This document shows, piece by piece, positions 34,126-43,337 of a DNA stretch of 64,000 nt. Position numbers and translations under genes: made by a program. The notes under the pieces were generated by a model, which saw only the letters and a program-made list of their open reading frames with translations, was not told the origin of the DNA and did no database searches. The number at the start of each line of letters is the position of its first letter. Within the stretch, counting starts at the first letter, position 1. The stretch is taken from assembly GCF_018449695.1 (NCBI RefSeq), contig NZ_JAAVUY010000020.1, forward strand, positions 83,857 to 147,856. The letters are read 5' to 3'. The DNA comes from Bradyrhizobium sp. dw_411. GTDB taxonomy: Bacteria > Pseudomonadota > Alphaproteobacteria > Rhizobiales > Xanthobacteraceae.

Positions 34126-35490
34126 ATGACGGCATTTGACCCAACTTCCGTAACACACGACATGGCTCGGTTCGCGCTCGCACTGGACTGGCCAAGCCTG
34201 CCCGAACCCGTGCGCCGTGAAGCGCCGCGGGCCTGGATGAACTGGATAGCCTGCGCTGTCGGCGCAGCGCGCATGCCCGTCATGGACGCCGCCGTGCGCG
34301 GTATCCAGGCGATGGAGCAGGCTGGCGAGGCCGGCTTGCTTGGGCGCGGCGAGAGTATCAGCGTGTCGAACGCCGCTCTTCTTAACTGTCTGGGCTCGTC
34401 GGCGCAGACCTACGACGACACCCATCTGGCCACCATCACGCACCCGACCGGACCGGTCGCCGGGGCCGCATTGGCCGTGGCCTGCAAGCGGGCTTCGATG
34501 GGCGCGCCCGTAGCGGGCCGCGACCTGCTGATCGCGCTAGTGGCAGGGCTGGAACTCGAATGCCGCGTGAGCTGCGCGATCGCCGCGGGTGGCAGCCGGC
34601 AGGGCTGGTACATGACTGGCCTGTCCGGCGGCATCGGGGCGGCTGTGGCCGCTGGACTGCTGCTCAATCTGGATCACGAGCGGTTGGTCTCGGCGCTGGG
34701 CTTGGCCGCGACGCAGGCCGGCGGCCTTCGCGCCACGCACGGCAGCATGGCGATCACCTACGTGCCGGGCATGGCGGCGCGCAATGGAGTGGCCGCGGCC
34801 TACATGGCCTCGGCCGGCTTCGACTGCGGTTCGATTGCCGTGGACGGGCGCAACGGCTTACTGCAAGTGCTGACCGGCGCGACCGACGCCGGGCCGATCC
34901 GCATGGAGCTTGGAACGCGCTACGAATTTCTCAACAACACCTACAAACCTTATCCGTGCGGCATTGTCATCCATCCTGCTATCGATGCCTGCCTGGACCT
35001 GGCGCGTGTGCAGGGCGTCAAAGCCGAGGACATCGATCGCGTCGACATGCGGGTACATCCCGACGCCTTGAACCTGTGCTGGCGCAAATTGCCCGACAAT
35101 GCGATGGACGCGCAGGTCAGCCTGTTTCATTGGACAGCGGCGGTGCTGGTACACGGTGCAGCCGGTTTGGCTCAGGGCGACATCGCTTGCGTGCTCGACC
35201 CGCGTGTCCGCGCACTGCAAGAGCGCATGAAAGCCGAGGCGGTCGTCGCGATGAGCGACAACGAGGCCGAGGTCTCGATCCGTTTGAAGAACGGCCAGTT
35301 GCTGACCAGCCACATCGACAACGCGACGGGCAGCGTCACCAATCCGATGACGGATACGCAATTGATGGAGAAATTCCGTGGTCTAGTGGGCCCCGTGTTG
35401 GGCGGGACGAATTCGCACCGCTTGTTGCAGGCCTGCTTGAACATCGAGTCGACCAAGGACGTTTCAGCGATCGTCGCGCTTAGTCGCTAA
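34126..35490 (+). CDS. MmgE/PrpD family protein
   Basis: The 454-residue protein matches the family that includes 2-methylcitrate dehydratase and cis-aconitate decarboxylase. Landmarks are the helical N-terminus, SAQTYDDTHLATITHPT near residue 90, SYKPYPCG-like NTYKPYPCGIVIHPAIDA near 269 and a mixed C-terminal domain (LKNGQLLTSHIDNATGS). The family dehydrates or decarboxylates branched tricarboxylic or amide acids, though most members are uncharacterised. It lies between the IclR gene and a second Bug gene. The spacing suggests one operon with both. Confidence 0.85.
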   Translation: MTAFDPTSVTHDMARFALALDWPSLPEPVRREAPRAWMNWIACAVGAARMPVMDAAVRGIQAMEQAGEAGLLGRGESISVSNAALLNCLGSSAQTYDDTHLATITHPTGPVAGAALAVACKRASMGAPVAGRDLLIALVAGLELECRVSCAIAAGGSRQGWYMTGLSGGIGAAVAAGLLLNLDHERLVSALGLAATQAGGLRATHGSMAITYVPGMAARNGVAAAYMASAGFDCGSIAVDGRNGLLQVLTGATDAGPIRMELGTRYEFLNNTYKPYPCGIVIHPAIDACLDLARVQGVKAEDIDRVDMRVHPDALNLCWRKLPDNAMDAQVSLFHWTAAVLVHGAAGLAQGDIACVLDPRVRALQERMKAEAVVAMSDNEAEVSIRLKNGQLLTSHIDNATGSVTNPMTDTQLMEKFRGLVGPVLGGTNSHRLLQACLNIESTKDVSAIVALSR

Positions 35491-35532
35491 ACCGGATCGG
35501 TCGGCCTGTAAGGTCAACCAAGGAGAAACGCG

Positions 35533-36525
35533 ATGAAAACACACGACAAGCGTTGTTGGCTGGCGGTCCTTTGCGGCGCCGGTATCGCGGGAGCCGCCTT
35601 GTTCTCCCAGGCGGCGGTTGGTGCAGAATTTCCGGATCACACGATCACGCTGGTCGTTGGCTTTTCGCCAGGCGGCTCAAACGACATCACGGCGCGTGTC
35701 ATTTCCCAGCCGCTTTCAGAGCGACTGGGTGTGCCGGTCATCGTGGAAAATCGCGTCGGCGCGGCCGGCGTCATCAGTGGCCAGCACGTGGCTCAGTCGA
35801 AACCCGACGGCTACACGTTGGGGGTGATGAGCGCGAGCCCACTTGTCGTCACGCCACATACGCTGGCGAAGTTGCCGTACGACACGAAGAAGGATTTCAC
35901 GGGTGTCAGCCTGATAGGCCTCACACCGGAGATTTTGGCAATCAATCCCCGCCTGCCTGTGGCCAATCTTGCCGAACTGGTCAAACTGGCCAGGACCCGC
36001 AGCGTGACGCTGGCATCGGCGGGCGTCGGCGGCCTGCCGCACATGGCGATCGAACTTCTAAAGAGCGCAACGCCGGGTACGAACATCGTGCACGTTCCCT
36101 ATAAGGGCGCGGCGCCCGCCGTGACGGATGCGCTGGCCGGCCACGTGGACGGCGTGACGGTTGATTTGCCCGCGGTGTCCAACCAGATCGCGGACGGCCA
36201 ACTGCGTGGCATCGCGGCGGCCAACGACAAGCGTTCCGCCTTTTTGCCAGATCTTCCGACCGCGGCCGAACAAGGTGTGCAGGGTTTCGTCGCAGTCAAC
36301 TGGATTGGCGTGATCGCACCGGCCCGCACGCCTCAGCCGGTGATCGACAAGCTGCACGCTGCGCTCGTGCAAATTATGCAGCAAGCTCAGGTCAAGGACG
36401 CCTTGGCGAAGGCCGCGGTGGAGGTTTCAGTGAGCGAGACGCCCGCCGCATTCCAGAAGTTCATCGGCGTCGAAGACGAGAAGTGGGCCGGGATCGTCAA
36501 GGCAGCCGGGGTCGAAGCCGAGTGA
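35533..36525 (+). CDS. Second Bug/TctC-family periplasmic substrate-binding protein
   Basis: The 330-residue protein has a signal peptide (CGAGIAGAALFSQAAVGA) and the Bug opening FPDHTITLVVGFSPGGSNDI, with NRVGAAGVISGQHVAQSKPD and HVPYKGAAPAVTDALAGHVD after it. AAGGAG precedes its ATG. It is clearly distinct from the Bug protein at 28898, so two different ligands are likely. No TctAB partners appear here, which is common for the family because binding proteins far outnumber membrane components in such genomes. Confidence 0.92.
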   Translation: MKTHDKRCWLAVLCGAGIAGAALFSQAAVGAEFPDHTITLVVGFSPGGSNDITARVISQPLSERLGVPVIVENRVGAAGVISGQHVAQSKPDGYTLGVMSASPLVVTPHTLAKLPYDTKKDFTGVSLIGLTPEILAINPRLPVANLAELVKLARTRSVTLASAGVGGLPHMAIELLKSATPGTNIVHVPYKGAAPAVTDALAGHVDGVTVDLPAVSNQIADGQLRGIAAANDKRSAFLPDLPTAAEQGVQGFVAVNWIGVIAPARTPQPVIDKLHAALVQIMQQAQVKDALAKAAVEVSVSETPAAFQKFIGVEDEKWAGIVKAAGVEAE

Positions 36526-36574
36526 TCGCCCGCTTCGTACCCCTCTCGGGGATGAAGCCGTCAGCGCCCGGATT

Positions 36575-37558
36575 TTAAGCCGTCCTCTTGTTGAGCGGCG
36601 CTGGTTCCTGTTGATTCAAGATGATGCGAAACTGCGCGACGATCTCGCTGGCTATCTGGCTTTGCAGCTTCAGCGTATCGTGGACATCCCCCTCGTAGCT
36701 CCGGGCCCAGACGTCTCTCCCGGTGAGCGCATCGATCAACCGTGCGTTAATTCGAACCCGGTCACCCGAAAGCAACACAGAACCTTTCACCACGGCGTCG
36801 ACGTTCAATTCTCGGGCGATCTCGCCCAGTGGCTGGCGCGTGCCCTTGTAGCCCTGAGCCAACGCCGAGGAGACCACCCGTAATCGTCTGATCTGCGCCA
36901 GGTTGGTGATCAATTCGTCGGTCATACCGTCGGCGAAGAACTCCTGCGAGGCATCACTGGAGACGTTTTGCAGCGGCAGCACTACGATTGAGTGAATGGT
37001 CTTTGCGACGTGGGTCCAGGGATAGAAAATCGTCGACAAGGAGATTGCAAGCACAGGCACGATGCCGATCATCCGCCAGGCAAAGGAACGCAGCTTCAAC
37101 TGGGGTAGCAGGATGGCGTCATTGAGGCGTGGCAGATCGGGGATTTTCTGCACGATGAGATCGTCTGCAGGGATCTTCGTTGGCGTCTCGTCTGTAACCG
37201 CGACTTTCGGTTGCTCGGCGCCCACAACTGTAACTTCGGCAAGAAACCTGTAGCCACGGCGAGCGACGGTTTCGATGAATCGGGGATTCTCGGCAGAATC
37301 TCCCAGTGCTTCGCGAATCTTGCTAATTGCCTTGTTGAGGCCGTGATCGAAGTCGACGGTCGTCTCCGGCCAAAGCTTGAGGTGCAATTCCTCCCGGGTG
37401 ACCAACGCTCCCGGCTGCTCCAGCAGCATGACCAGCAACTGGAATGGCTGATCCTGCAATCTGACGCGTCTGCCAAGCTTCGTCAGTTCACCGGTTCGAA
37501 GATGAACCTCGAAAACTCCGAATTTATAATTCCGGACGGATAGCTCGGCTTGCTGCAT
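36575..37558 (-). CDS. Membrane-anchored winged-helix regulator (ToxR/CadC-like, TolB-like sensor domain)
   Basis: The 327-residue protein has an OmpR/PhoB-type DNA-binding domain at residues about 8-105 (VRLQDQPFQLLVMLL, FDHGLNKAISKIREAL, VARRGYRF). One transmembrane helix lies near 160-178 (MIGIVPVLAISLSTIFYPW). The C-terminal domain is of FlgO/TolB type (SIVVLPLQNVSSD, EFFADGMTDELITNLAQ, GSVLLSGDRVRINARLID). This family in proteobacteria normally continues with TPR repeats, which are lacking here. The start at 37558 gives the proper DNA-binding domain; a start at 37600 adds a disordered tail. Target unknown; the neighbours are a Bug gene and a sigma factor. Confidence 0.85.
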   Translation of the reverse strand: MQQAELSVRNYKFGVFEVHLRTGELTKLGRRVRLQDQPFQLLVMLLEQPGALVTREELHLKLWPETTVDFDHGLNKAISKIREALGDSAENPRFIETVARRGYRFLAEVTVVGAEQPKVAVTDETPTKIPADDLIVQKIPDLPRLNDAILLPQLKLRSFAWRMIGIVPVLAISLSTIFYPWTHVAKTIHSIVVLPLQNVSSDASQEFFADGMTDELITNLAQIRRLRVVSSALAQGYKGTRQPLGEIARELNVDAVVKGSVLLSGDRVRINARLIDALTGRDVWARSYEGDVHDTLKLQSQIASEIVAQFRIILNQQEPAPLNKRTA

Positions 37559-37799
37559 GGAATTCGGTAACCTGTGTGGAGTTCGACGCGGCCCGAGCAA
37601 CAGTCAGGAGCTTCGCCCCCTAGGTAGATCGGCTTTTCAGCAGAAGTTGCCGGACGTCACAATTAAATTATCTGCGAGGTCTTCGAGATCTCAGAGCCCG
37701 TAAATCCCGTTACACGCAGGCTATAGTTGCATCACGAAGACGGCATTTCAGAAATTGGCTTGGGAGCGCAGATGCCATGGTGACAGACCCGTCGCGCCA

Positions 37800-38411
37800 T
37801 TACTGACGACATCGGGCCTGTCGTGCTTCGCTTTTCGCCAGGTTCTTGGAAAACCGGTTACGCGTCCGGGCCAGCCGCGACATGACCGTGCCGATCGGCA
37901 CCTTGGTTCGCTCGGAAATCTCGCGATAGGACAGCCCGTGGACATCGCGCAATATTATCGTCTCACGGAATCGAACCGGCAAAGCAGCAACGGCCGTCTC
38001 CATGTCGGATATCGCCATCACGATCGTTTCGGAATCCGGCTCGCCGGGATCTGCCTGAGCGATCTCGACTTCTTCGAGATTGTCGACCGTGAATACGATT
38101 GCGGGACGATTTTTGCGTATCCACGTATAGGCGGTATTACGCGTGATGGCCATTACCCAGACGCGCGCACTGCCGTCCTCGACGTTACCGACGGCACGGA
38201 ACGCACGCAGACTGGCTTCCTGCAACGCGTCCTCGGCATCGTCGCGACTTCCTGTAATCCGGTAAGCCAGCGCGTAGGCCTCGCCGAGGTGCGGCAGCAC
38301 CAGCCTTGAGAAGCGCGCGTGATTGTCGTCCTGCGGACTGGATTTGCCTACTATTATGCTTTTTTGCAGCGAGCCCGACGGACGCCCCGTGCGAGCGAAG
38401 AAGGAAGACAT
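37800..38411 (-). CDS. ECF-type RNA polymerase sigma factor
   Basis: The 203-residue sigma factor has region 2 (YALAYRITGSRDDAEDALQE, then WVMAITRNTAYTWIRK) and region 4 (ALPVRFRETIILRDVHGLSY and VPIGTVMSRLARTRNRF). The linker and C-terminal Lys/Arg tail are short. The start at 38411 has GGAGG six bases upstream; the longer frame from 38492 is unsupported. No anti-sigma gene is adjacent, which is unusual for ECF factors. The gene at 36575 lies downstream in the same direction, 241 bases away. An inverted repeat CGTTCG-N8-CGAACG is 37 bases before the start. Confidence 0.88.
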   Translation of the reverse strand: MSSFFARTGRPSGSLQKSIIVGKSSPQDDNHARFSRLVLPHLGEAYALAYRITGSRDDAEDALQEASLRAFRAVGNVEDGSARVWVMAITRNTAYTWIRKNRPAIVFTVDNLEEVEIAQADPGEPDSETIVMAISDMETAVAALPVRFRETIILRDVHGLSYREISERTKVPIGTVMSRLARTRNRFSKNLAKSEARQARCRQ

Positions 38412-38938
38412 GGCAGCCTCCGAGTGATCGACTAATCCAAAAAATTTCGTTCGTGTGATTTCGAACGTGATTTGGACGCCGTATCCCTTCAATGGACTGC
38501 CTGTCCCATCGTCATGGACAGTGAGTACCCTAAAACACCCAATTAAACCAAAAGCTTATACTCTGGACATCTCTGCGGATCCTCCGGTTTCTGAGGAATA
38601 TCCGCAACGGGATTTGCCTCCCTTCAGCGCGCTTTGCGTTTTGCGCGGCTGCCGAGGTCGGGCCGGCACTTCGTCGTCGCCGGCAGGCGTCGAATAACCT
38701 CCCGCACGGCTCTGTTCATTCAACCGGCCAACGTTCAATGGACAAACGCGGCGTGATCTACTTTCGTGTCTTGCCTCGTTTTGGGAAAACCAATCCCTGT
38801 ATCTCCCCGGCGCAACGGATTGATGTGTGGCTGTTCCGGCCGGAACGCGACATCGCGAACGACCCGCAGGCGGCCTTTCCAAATTATGACCCGCGGATTA
38901 AAGATGCGCGGCCGCTTCCGCGGCGGGAAGCGCGTTGA
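38412..38938. other. Gene-poor spacer between sigma factor and tetronate operon
   Basis: No firm gene lies here. CGTTCG at 38448-38453 and CGAACG at 38462-38467 form an inverted repeat that could regulate the sigma gene. A 66-residue frame at 38738-38938 ends exactly at the DeoR start, but it has no family likeness and no ribosome site. Confidence 0.45.
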
Positions 38939-39745
38939 ATGAGTCAAAGCTACCAACCTAATTCGGAACCGATACCAGCCCATCGCCGTGCCATGATCCT
39001 GGAGCGGCTGCGGACGCTTGGTTCTGTTTCCATCAATGACCTCGCCGATTATCTGCAGGTTTCCGCCTCGACCGTCCGTCGCGATCTCGATGAGCTGATG
39101 CAGGAAGGCGCGCTGGAGCGCACCCACGGCGGCGCGATCAGTCCGCGGCGGCTGTTGTCGACCTTCGAGCCCGCCAATGCGGGCGCGGCCGCGACCAGCC
39201 AGAAGGCAGCGATCGGCAAGGAGGCCGCGCGGCGGATCGCGCCCGGCAGCAGCGTCATTCTCGATGCCGGATCGACGGTCGATGCCGCCGCACGGGCGCT
39301 GCTGGCGCTGGATATCGCGTTGACGATCGTCACCAACAGCCTCAGCGCGGCGGAGATGTGCGGGAAATCTTCAAAGCTTCGCGTTGTCGTCGTTGGCGGC
39401 ACGCTTCGCAACGGTTCGGCCACGCTATGGGGAGAGCCGGGGCAGGGTTTTCTTTCGACGCTGCAGGCCGATCTCTGTCTGCTTGGCGCGCATGCCATCA
39501 CCGGCGAGATCGTGACAGAATCCTCGATCGAAGGCGCCGACATCAAGCGCGCGCTGATGCGCGCGGCCCGGCAAACCATTCTGTTGGCCGATAGCGGCAA
39601 ATTTCAGCCGCGCTCGTTCTGCGAAGTCTGCAACGTCAATACGCTCACAGAGATCATTACCGACGATGGTCTGTCCGCGGACCTGGCGCAGACGTTGCGG
39701 CGCTCGGAGGTCAAGCTGACGCTGGTGCCCGGTGGCGGAACGTAA
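38939..39745 (+). CDS. DeoR-family transcriptional regulator
   Basis: This 268-residue regulator has an N-terminal DeoR helix-turn-helix (RAMILERLRTLGSVSINDLA, then LQVSASTVRRDLDEL and ERTHGGAI) and a sugar-phosphate sensor domain (GSTVDAAARALL, VTNSLSAAEM, VVVGGTLRNGSATLWGEPG in part). It should respond to a phosphorylated intermediate. It leads the operon with the DUF1537 kinase four bases after its stop, so it probably controls tetronate use. GGGAAG precedes ATG 38939. Confidence 0.9.
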   Translation: MSQSYQPNSEPIPAHRRAMILERLRTLGSVSINDLADYLQVSASTVRRDLDELMQEGALERTHGGAISPRRLLSTFEPANAGAAATSQKAAIGKEAARRIAPGSSVILDAGSTVDAAARALLALDIALTIVTNSLSAAEMCGKSSKLRVVVVGGTLRNGSATLWGEPGQGFLSTLQADLCLLGAHAITGEIVTESSIEGADIKRALMRAARQTILLADSGKFQPRSFCEVCNVNTLTEIITDDGLSADLAQTLRRSEVKLTLVPGGGT

Positions 39746-39749
39746 GGCG

Positions 39750-40835
39750 ATGCGCATTCGTCTCCTGGCCGATGACCGGACCGGTGCGATTGACACCGCA
39801 GTGCGGTTCGTGCCGCTCGCCGGGCCGCTGCTGGTCCAGTGGGACCTTGCGACAGCGCGAAGTTCAGACGGAAGCCTCGCGTTCGATCTGGGCACGCGCG
39901 AGTTGAGCGATGCGCGCTCCGGCGAACTGGCGGCGTCAGCCGCGGGGTTGTTGCGCGACGCCGATCTCGCCTATCTCAAATGCGACAGCCTGCTGCGCGG
40001 CTCGCTCGTGCAGGAAATCGTCGCCTGCCTGCGTGCGCAACCTTTCGATCATTGCGTGATCGCGCCGGCTTTTCCGGCACAGCGCCGGATCACGCGCGAC
40101 GGCCGGCAATGGGCGGCCGCGCATGGCAGTGACCAATGGCAATTGGCCGGGCCAGATCTCGCGGCGCAGCTTGGCGAACTCGGCTTCGCAGTTTCGAAAT
40201 GCCGGGCAGGTGATCGCGCGCCGCAAGGCATCAGCCTGTGGGATGCCGAAACGATTGAAGCTCTGCAGCAGATCGTCGTCGAAGGACGGCGGTTATCCGG
40301 AAGAATGCTTTGGTGCGGCTCGGCGGGCCTCGCGGAAGCGATGGCTGGCGCGGAGCCGTTGCACATTGGGACGATTGCTTCGCCGCTGCTTGCCCTCGTC
40401 GGAACGGATCATCCGGTTACGCTGCGGCAATTGCGCGAGGCCGAACCTCATCGCGTGATGTTCGATCCCGAACACGCCGATGGTATCGCTCCTATTGAAG
40501 CACAACTCGAAAAAGGCGTGGCCGTTGTGACGGTGCGCTTGCCGGCCACCCCGGACCGGCATCAGGCCGCGAACCATATCGGCGAAGGTTTTACAAATCT
40601 TCTTGCCCGGCTGCCGCAACCGGGCACGCTGTTCGTGACCGGAGGCGAAACCCTGAGCCACGTCTGTGCTGCGCTGGGGGCTGAGGCACTGGAGGTCCAG
40701 GGCGAGATCGAGCCGGGTATCCCGGTGTCGGTGTTGAAGGGCGGAAAATGGCAGGGCGTGCGGGTAATTTCCAAATCTGGCGCTTTTGGCAACGAGGGGT
40801 TGATCCGGCGCTTGATTTCCCTTGCTCAGTTGTGA
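39750..40835 (+). CDS. Four-carbon acid sugar kinase (DUF1537 family)
   Basis: The 361-residue protein begins MRIRLLADDRTGAIDTAVRF, the DUF1537 opening (ADDxTGA). YLKCDSLLRGS near residue 72 and a C-terminal nucleotide-binding block (FVTGGETLSHVCAALG, IPVSVLKGG, VISKSGAFGNEGLI) match the OtnK/DtnK kinases. These phosphorylate D-threonate, D-erythronate or L-threonate at O4. The PdxA2 gene 61 bases downstream makes D-threonate or D-erythronate 4-phosphate the likely product. The start is ATG 39750 or GTG 39732, the latter overlapping the DeoR stop. Confidence 0.87.
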   Translation: MRIRLLADDRTGAIDTAVRFVPLAGPLLVQWDLATARSSDGSLAFDLGTRELSDARSGELAASAAGLLRDADLAYLKCDSLLRGSLVQEIVACLRAQPFDHCVIAPAFPAQRRITRDGRQWAAAHGSDQWQLAGPDLAAQLGELGFAVSKCRAGDRAPQGISLWDAETIEALQQIVVEGRRLSGRMLWCGSAGLAEAMAGAEPLHIGTIASPLLALVGTDHPVTLRQLREAEPHRVMFDPEHADGIAPIEAQLEKGVAVVTVRLPATPDRHQAANHIGEGFTNLLARLPQPGTLFVTGGETLSHVCAALGAEALEVQGEIEPGIPVSVLKGGKWQGVRVISKSGAFGNEGLIRRLISLAQL

Positions 40836-40896
40836 CAGATATTAGACGAATTTGCGCACTTTTGCGCATATGCGATGGAACGTGAGCAGCCGAATA

Positions 40897-41913
40897 ATGA
40901 GCAAAACAGTATTGCCGGTTGCGATCACCATGGGCGATCCGGCCGGAGTCGGCCCCGAGATCATCGTCAAGGCGATCCGGCGCCTCAAGGACCGGCTCGA
41001 TTCAGGCTCCCTGAAACTGTTGGTGATCGGTAGCCGGACCGCGCTTGACGAAGCCTGTCGCGCGCTCGGCGAAGCGCCCGTTCCCTCAGCGAATGACGAA
41101 TCCCGGCGCGTCGCGATGGTGTCGGTCGGCGATGACGCGGCGGTCGTTCCGCTGGGACAGGTTTCAGCGCTGGGCGGCGATTTCGCCTACCGCGCGGTCG
41201 AGCGCGGCGTCGAACTGGCGATGGCCGGCAAGATCGCCGGCATCGTCACCGCGCCGCTCAACAAGGAAGCGTTGAACGCGGCCGGGCATCATTTCGCTGG
41301 CCATACCGACATGCTGGCCAAGCTGACCGGCAGCCGCGATTCCGTGATGATGCTGGCGCACGGCAATATGCGCGTCAGCCACGTGACCACGCACATCGCG
41401 TTGCACGACGTGCCGTCGCGCCTGACGCCGGAACGGCTGCGCCGCGTGACCGAACTGACGCATCAGGCATTGACCGGCCTTGGCCTGAAGCAACCCCACA
41501 TCGCCATTGCCGCACTCAACCCGCATGCCGGCGAAGGTGGACTTTTTGGGCGCGAAGATATCGATATCTCGACGCCGACGATCGAGCGGATGTGCGCCGA
41601 TGGCATGAATGTCAGCGGCCCAGTGCCGGGCGACACCGTGTTCGTGAAGCTGCGCGCCGGTCACTACGATGCTGTCGTCGCGATGTATCACGACCAGGGG
41701 CATATTCCGGTCAAACTGCTTGGCTTCCAGATCGATCCCGTTACGCAAAAGTGGAACGCGCTGAACGGCGTCAACATTACGCTGGGCCTGCCGATCATCC
41801 GCACCTCGGTCGATCACGGCACGGCCTTCGATATCGCGGGCAAGGGCATCGCCAACGAGGACAGCCTGATCGAAGCCGTCGACTACGCGCTGCAGCTTGG
41901 CGGGAGTACCTAA
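40897..41913 (+). CDS. pdxA2: PdxA2-type tetronate 4-phosphate dehydrogenase
   Basis: The 338-residue NAD-dependent metalloenzyme shows TMGDPAGVGPEI at the N-terminus, TAPLNKEAL in the middle and the metal ligands in FAGHTDML and YHDQGHIPVKLLGF. VDHGTAFDIAGKG closes the family set. Biosynthetic PdxA and catabolic PdxA2 look alike. The adjacent DUF1537 kinase points to PdxA2, which oxidises and decarboxylates threonate/erythronate 4-phosphate to dihydroxyacetone phosphate. The start at 40897 directly precedes the conserved core; ATG 40870 is possible. Confidence 0.87.
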   Translation: MSKTVLPVAITMGDPAGVGPEIIVKAIRRLKDRLDSGSLKLLVIGSRTALDEACRALGEAPVPSANDESRRVAMVSVGDDAAVVPLGQVSALGGDFAYRAVERGVELAMAGKIAGIVTAPLNKEALNAAGHHFAGHTDMLAKLTGSRDSVMMLAHGNMRVSHVTTHIALHDVPSRLTPERLRRVTELTHQALTGLGLKQPHIAIAALNPHAGEGGLFGREDIDISTPTIERMCADGMNVSGPVPGDTVFVKLRAGHYDAVVAMYHDQGHIPVKLLGFQIDPVTQKWNALNGVNITLGLPIIRTSVDHGTAFDIAGKGIANEDSLIEAVDYALQLGGST

Positions 41914-41970
41914 AGCGTTTTCAAGCGAAGTGGATACCGGTTCGCGTGAAGAAAACGCGTCAAATAAAAC
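41914..41970. repeat. Truncated family G repeat
   Basis: AAAGCGTTTTCAAGCGAAG, GGATACCGGTTCGCGTGAAG and AAAACGCGTCAAAT match the left half of the element at 13861-13966. The hairpin half is missing. It lies in the pdxA2 to MFS spacer without obvious terminator. Confidence 0.8.
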
Positions 41971-42036
41971 AGTTTTTTAAATCAAAAAGGCGGTGCTCAA
42001 AACAATGCGCACGCCAAAAATGGGGAGAGAATTGCA

Positions 42037-43323
42037 ATGACGAACCGTCGTGTCCTGATTTTCGTATTGATGTTTTTTCTGGCGACGATCAATTACGTCG
42101 ACCGGGTCGTGCTCTCGGTTTCGGCGACGCCGATCGCCAAAGAATTCGACATCTCGCCGGTTCAGCTCGGCTATCTCTTTTCATCGTTCCTCTGGCTCTA
42201 CGTGATCTGCCTCGTGCCGATGGGCATGATCGTCGACAAGTTTGGCACCCGGGCGGTGAACGCGGCGGGCATCGGCCTGTGGTCGATCGCAACCGCGCTG
42301 ACCGGGTTTGCGCCCGGCTTCAGCACGCTGATCGCCTCGCGTGTTCTGATGGGCGTTGGTGAATCCACCACCTATCCCGCAGCCGGCCGCGTGATCCGGG
42401 AATGGATCCCGATGCGCGAACGGGCATTGTTCGCGGCGATCTTCAATAGCGGCGCGTATTTCGGTCCCGCGGTCGGCGGCCTGGTGCTGACTTGGCTGGT
42501 TTCGACGGCGGGATGGCGGACGGCTTTTGTTGTCTGTGCCGCAATCGGCTTCGTCTGGCTGGCCGCCTGGTTGATCTGGTTCCGTCAACCCGAGCAGGCG
42601 AGCTGGCTGAGCAGCGAAGAACGCGCGATGATTTTGCGCGAGCGTGGGGGCAGTTCGGCGCAGGCCGCCGCCCCGTCGCTCGGGATCGGCAGATTGCTGG
42701 CGTCAACGTCGATGTTGGGCCTGATGCTGACGCAAGGCTGTGCGGTTTACACGCAATATCTGTTTCTGACCTGGCTGCCGAATTATCTGCAGGCCGAGCG
42801 CGGCATGTCGATGCTCAAGAGCGGCGCGCTGATGTCGCTGCCGTTCCTCGGCGCGGTGGTTATGACCGCCCTGATCGGCAAGCTCAGCGATACGCTTCTT
42901 ACCGAAGAAACCATCCGCAGCGGCGGGCGTCGTCGTCTGGCGGCGCTGTCGATGCTGGCGGGATCGCTGATCCTGCTGACGCCGCTGGTCGGCAATGTCT
43001 ATGTGATCCTGTTCCTGATCATGATCGCATTGAGCGGAGTCGCCTCCACGGTGGCGATGAATATCGCTTTGGTCAGCGATCTCCTGCGCTCCTCGGCCGA
43101 CGCGGGACGCGCGACCGGGCTGTTGATCCTGGGCGGCAACATCTTCGGCATCTCGGCGCCGATCGTGACCGGCTATGTCATCCAGTCCACCGGCAATTTC
43201 GACTATGCCTTCGTCGTCGCCGGGGCGCTGCTCGTGATCGGTTCGCTCGCGGTATTCACGCTGGCGCGCAAGCCGATCGGATCGCCGGATGTTGAGGTCG
43301 CGCTGCCGGCACGCGCTGTTTGA
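42037..43323 (+). CDS. MFS transporter of the anion:cation symporter (ACS) type
   Basis: The 428-residue protein has 12 helices and the ACS/glucarate-galactonate pattern: FLATINYVDRVVLSV in helix 1, VPMGMIVDKFGTRAV after helix 2 and GVGESTTYPAAGRVI before helix 5. Members import hexonates, tetronates and similar acids with protons. GGGGAGAG precedes the ATG. In this operon it is the likely carrier for threonate or erythronate. The SMP-30 gene begins just after its stop. Confidence 0.9.
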   Translation: MTNRRVLIFVLMFFLATINYVDRVVLSVSATPIAKEFDISPVQLGYLFSSFLWLYVICLVPMGMIVDKFGTRAVNAAGIGLWSIATALTGFAPGFSTLIASRVLMGVGESTTYPAAGRVIREWIPMRERALFAAIFNSGAYFGPAVGGLVLTWLVSTAGWRTAFVVCAAIGFVWLAAWLIWFRQPEQASWLSSEERAMILRERGGSSAQAAAPSLGIGRLLASTSMLGLMLTQGCAVYTQYLFLTWLPNYLQAERGMSMLKSGALMSLPFLGAVVMTALIGKLSDTLLTEETIRSGGRRRLAALSMLAGSLILLTPLVGNVYVILFLIMIALSGVASTVAMNIALVSDLLRSSADAGRATGLLILGGNIFGISAPIVTGYVIQSTGNFDYAFVVAGALLVIGSLAVFTLARKPIGSPDVEVALPARAV

Positions 43324-43337
43324 TCGAGGAGAGAGCG

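Noticed and set aside
38738..38938. 66-residue frame ending at the DeoR start
   Set aside because: Adjacent ending looks like chance; there is no ribosome site or family match.
41914..41970. Terminator after pdxA2
   Set aside because: Only a truncated repeat without hairpin is present, so read-through into the carrier gene is likely.
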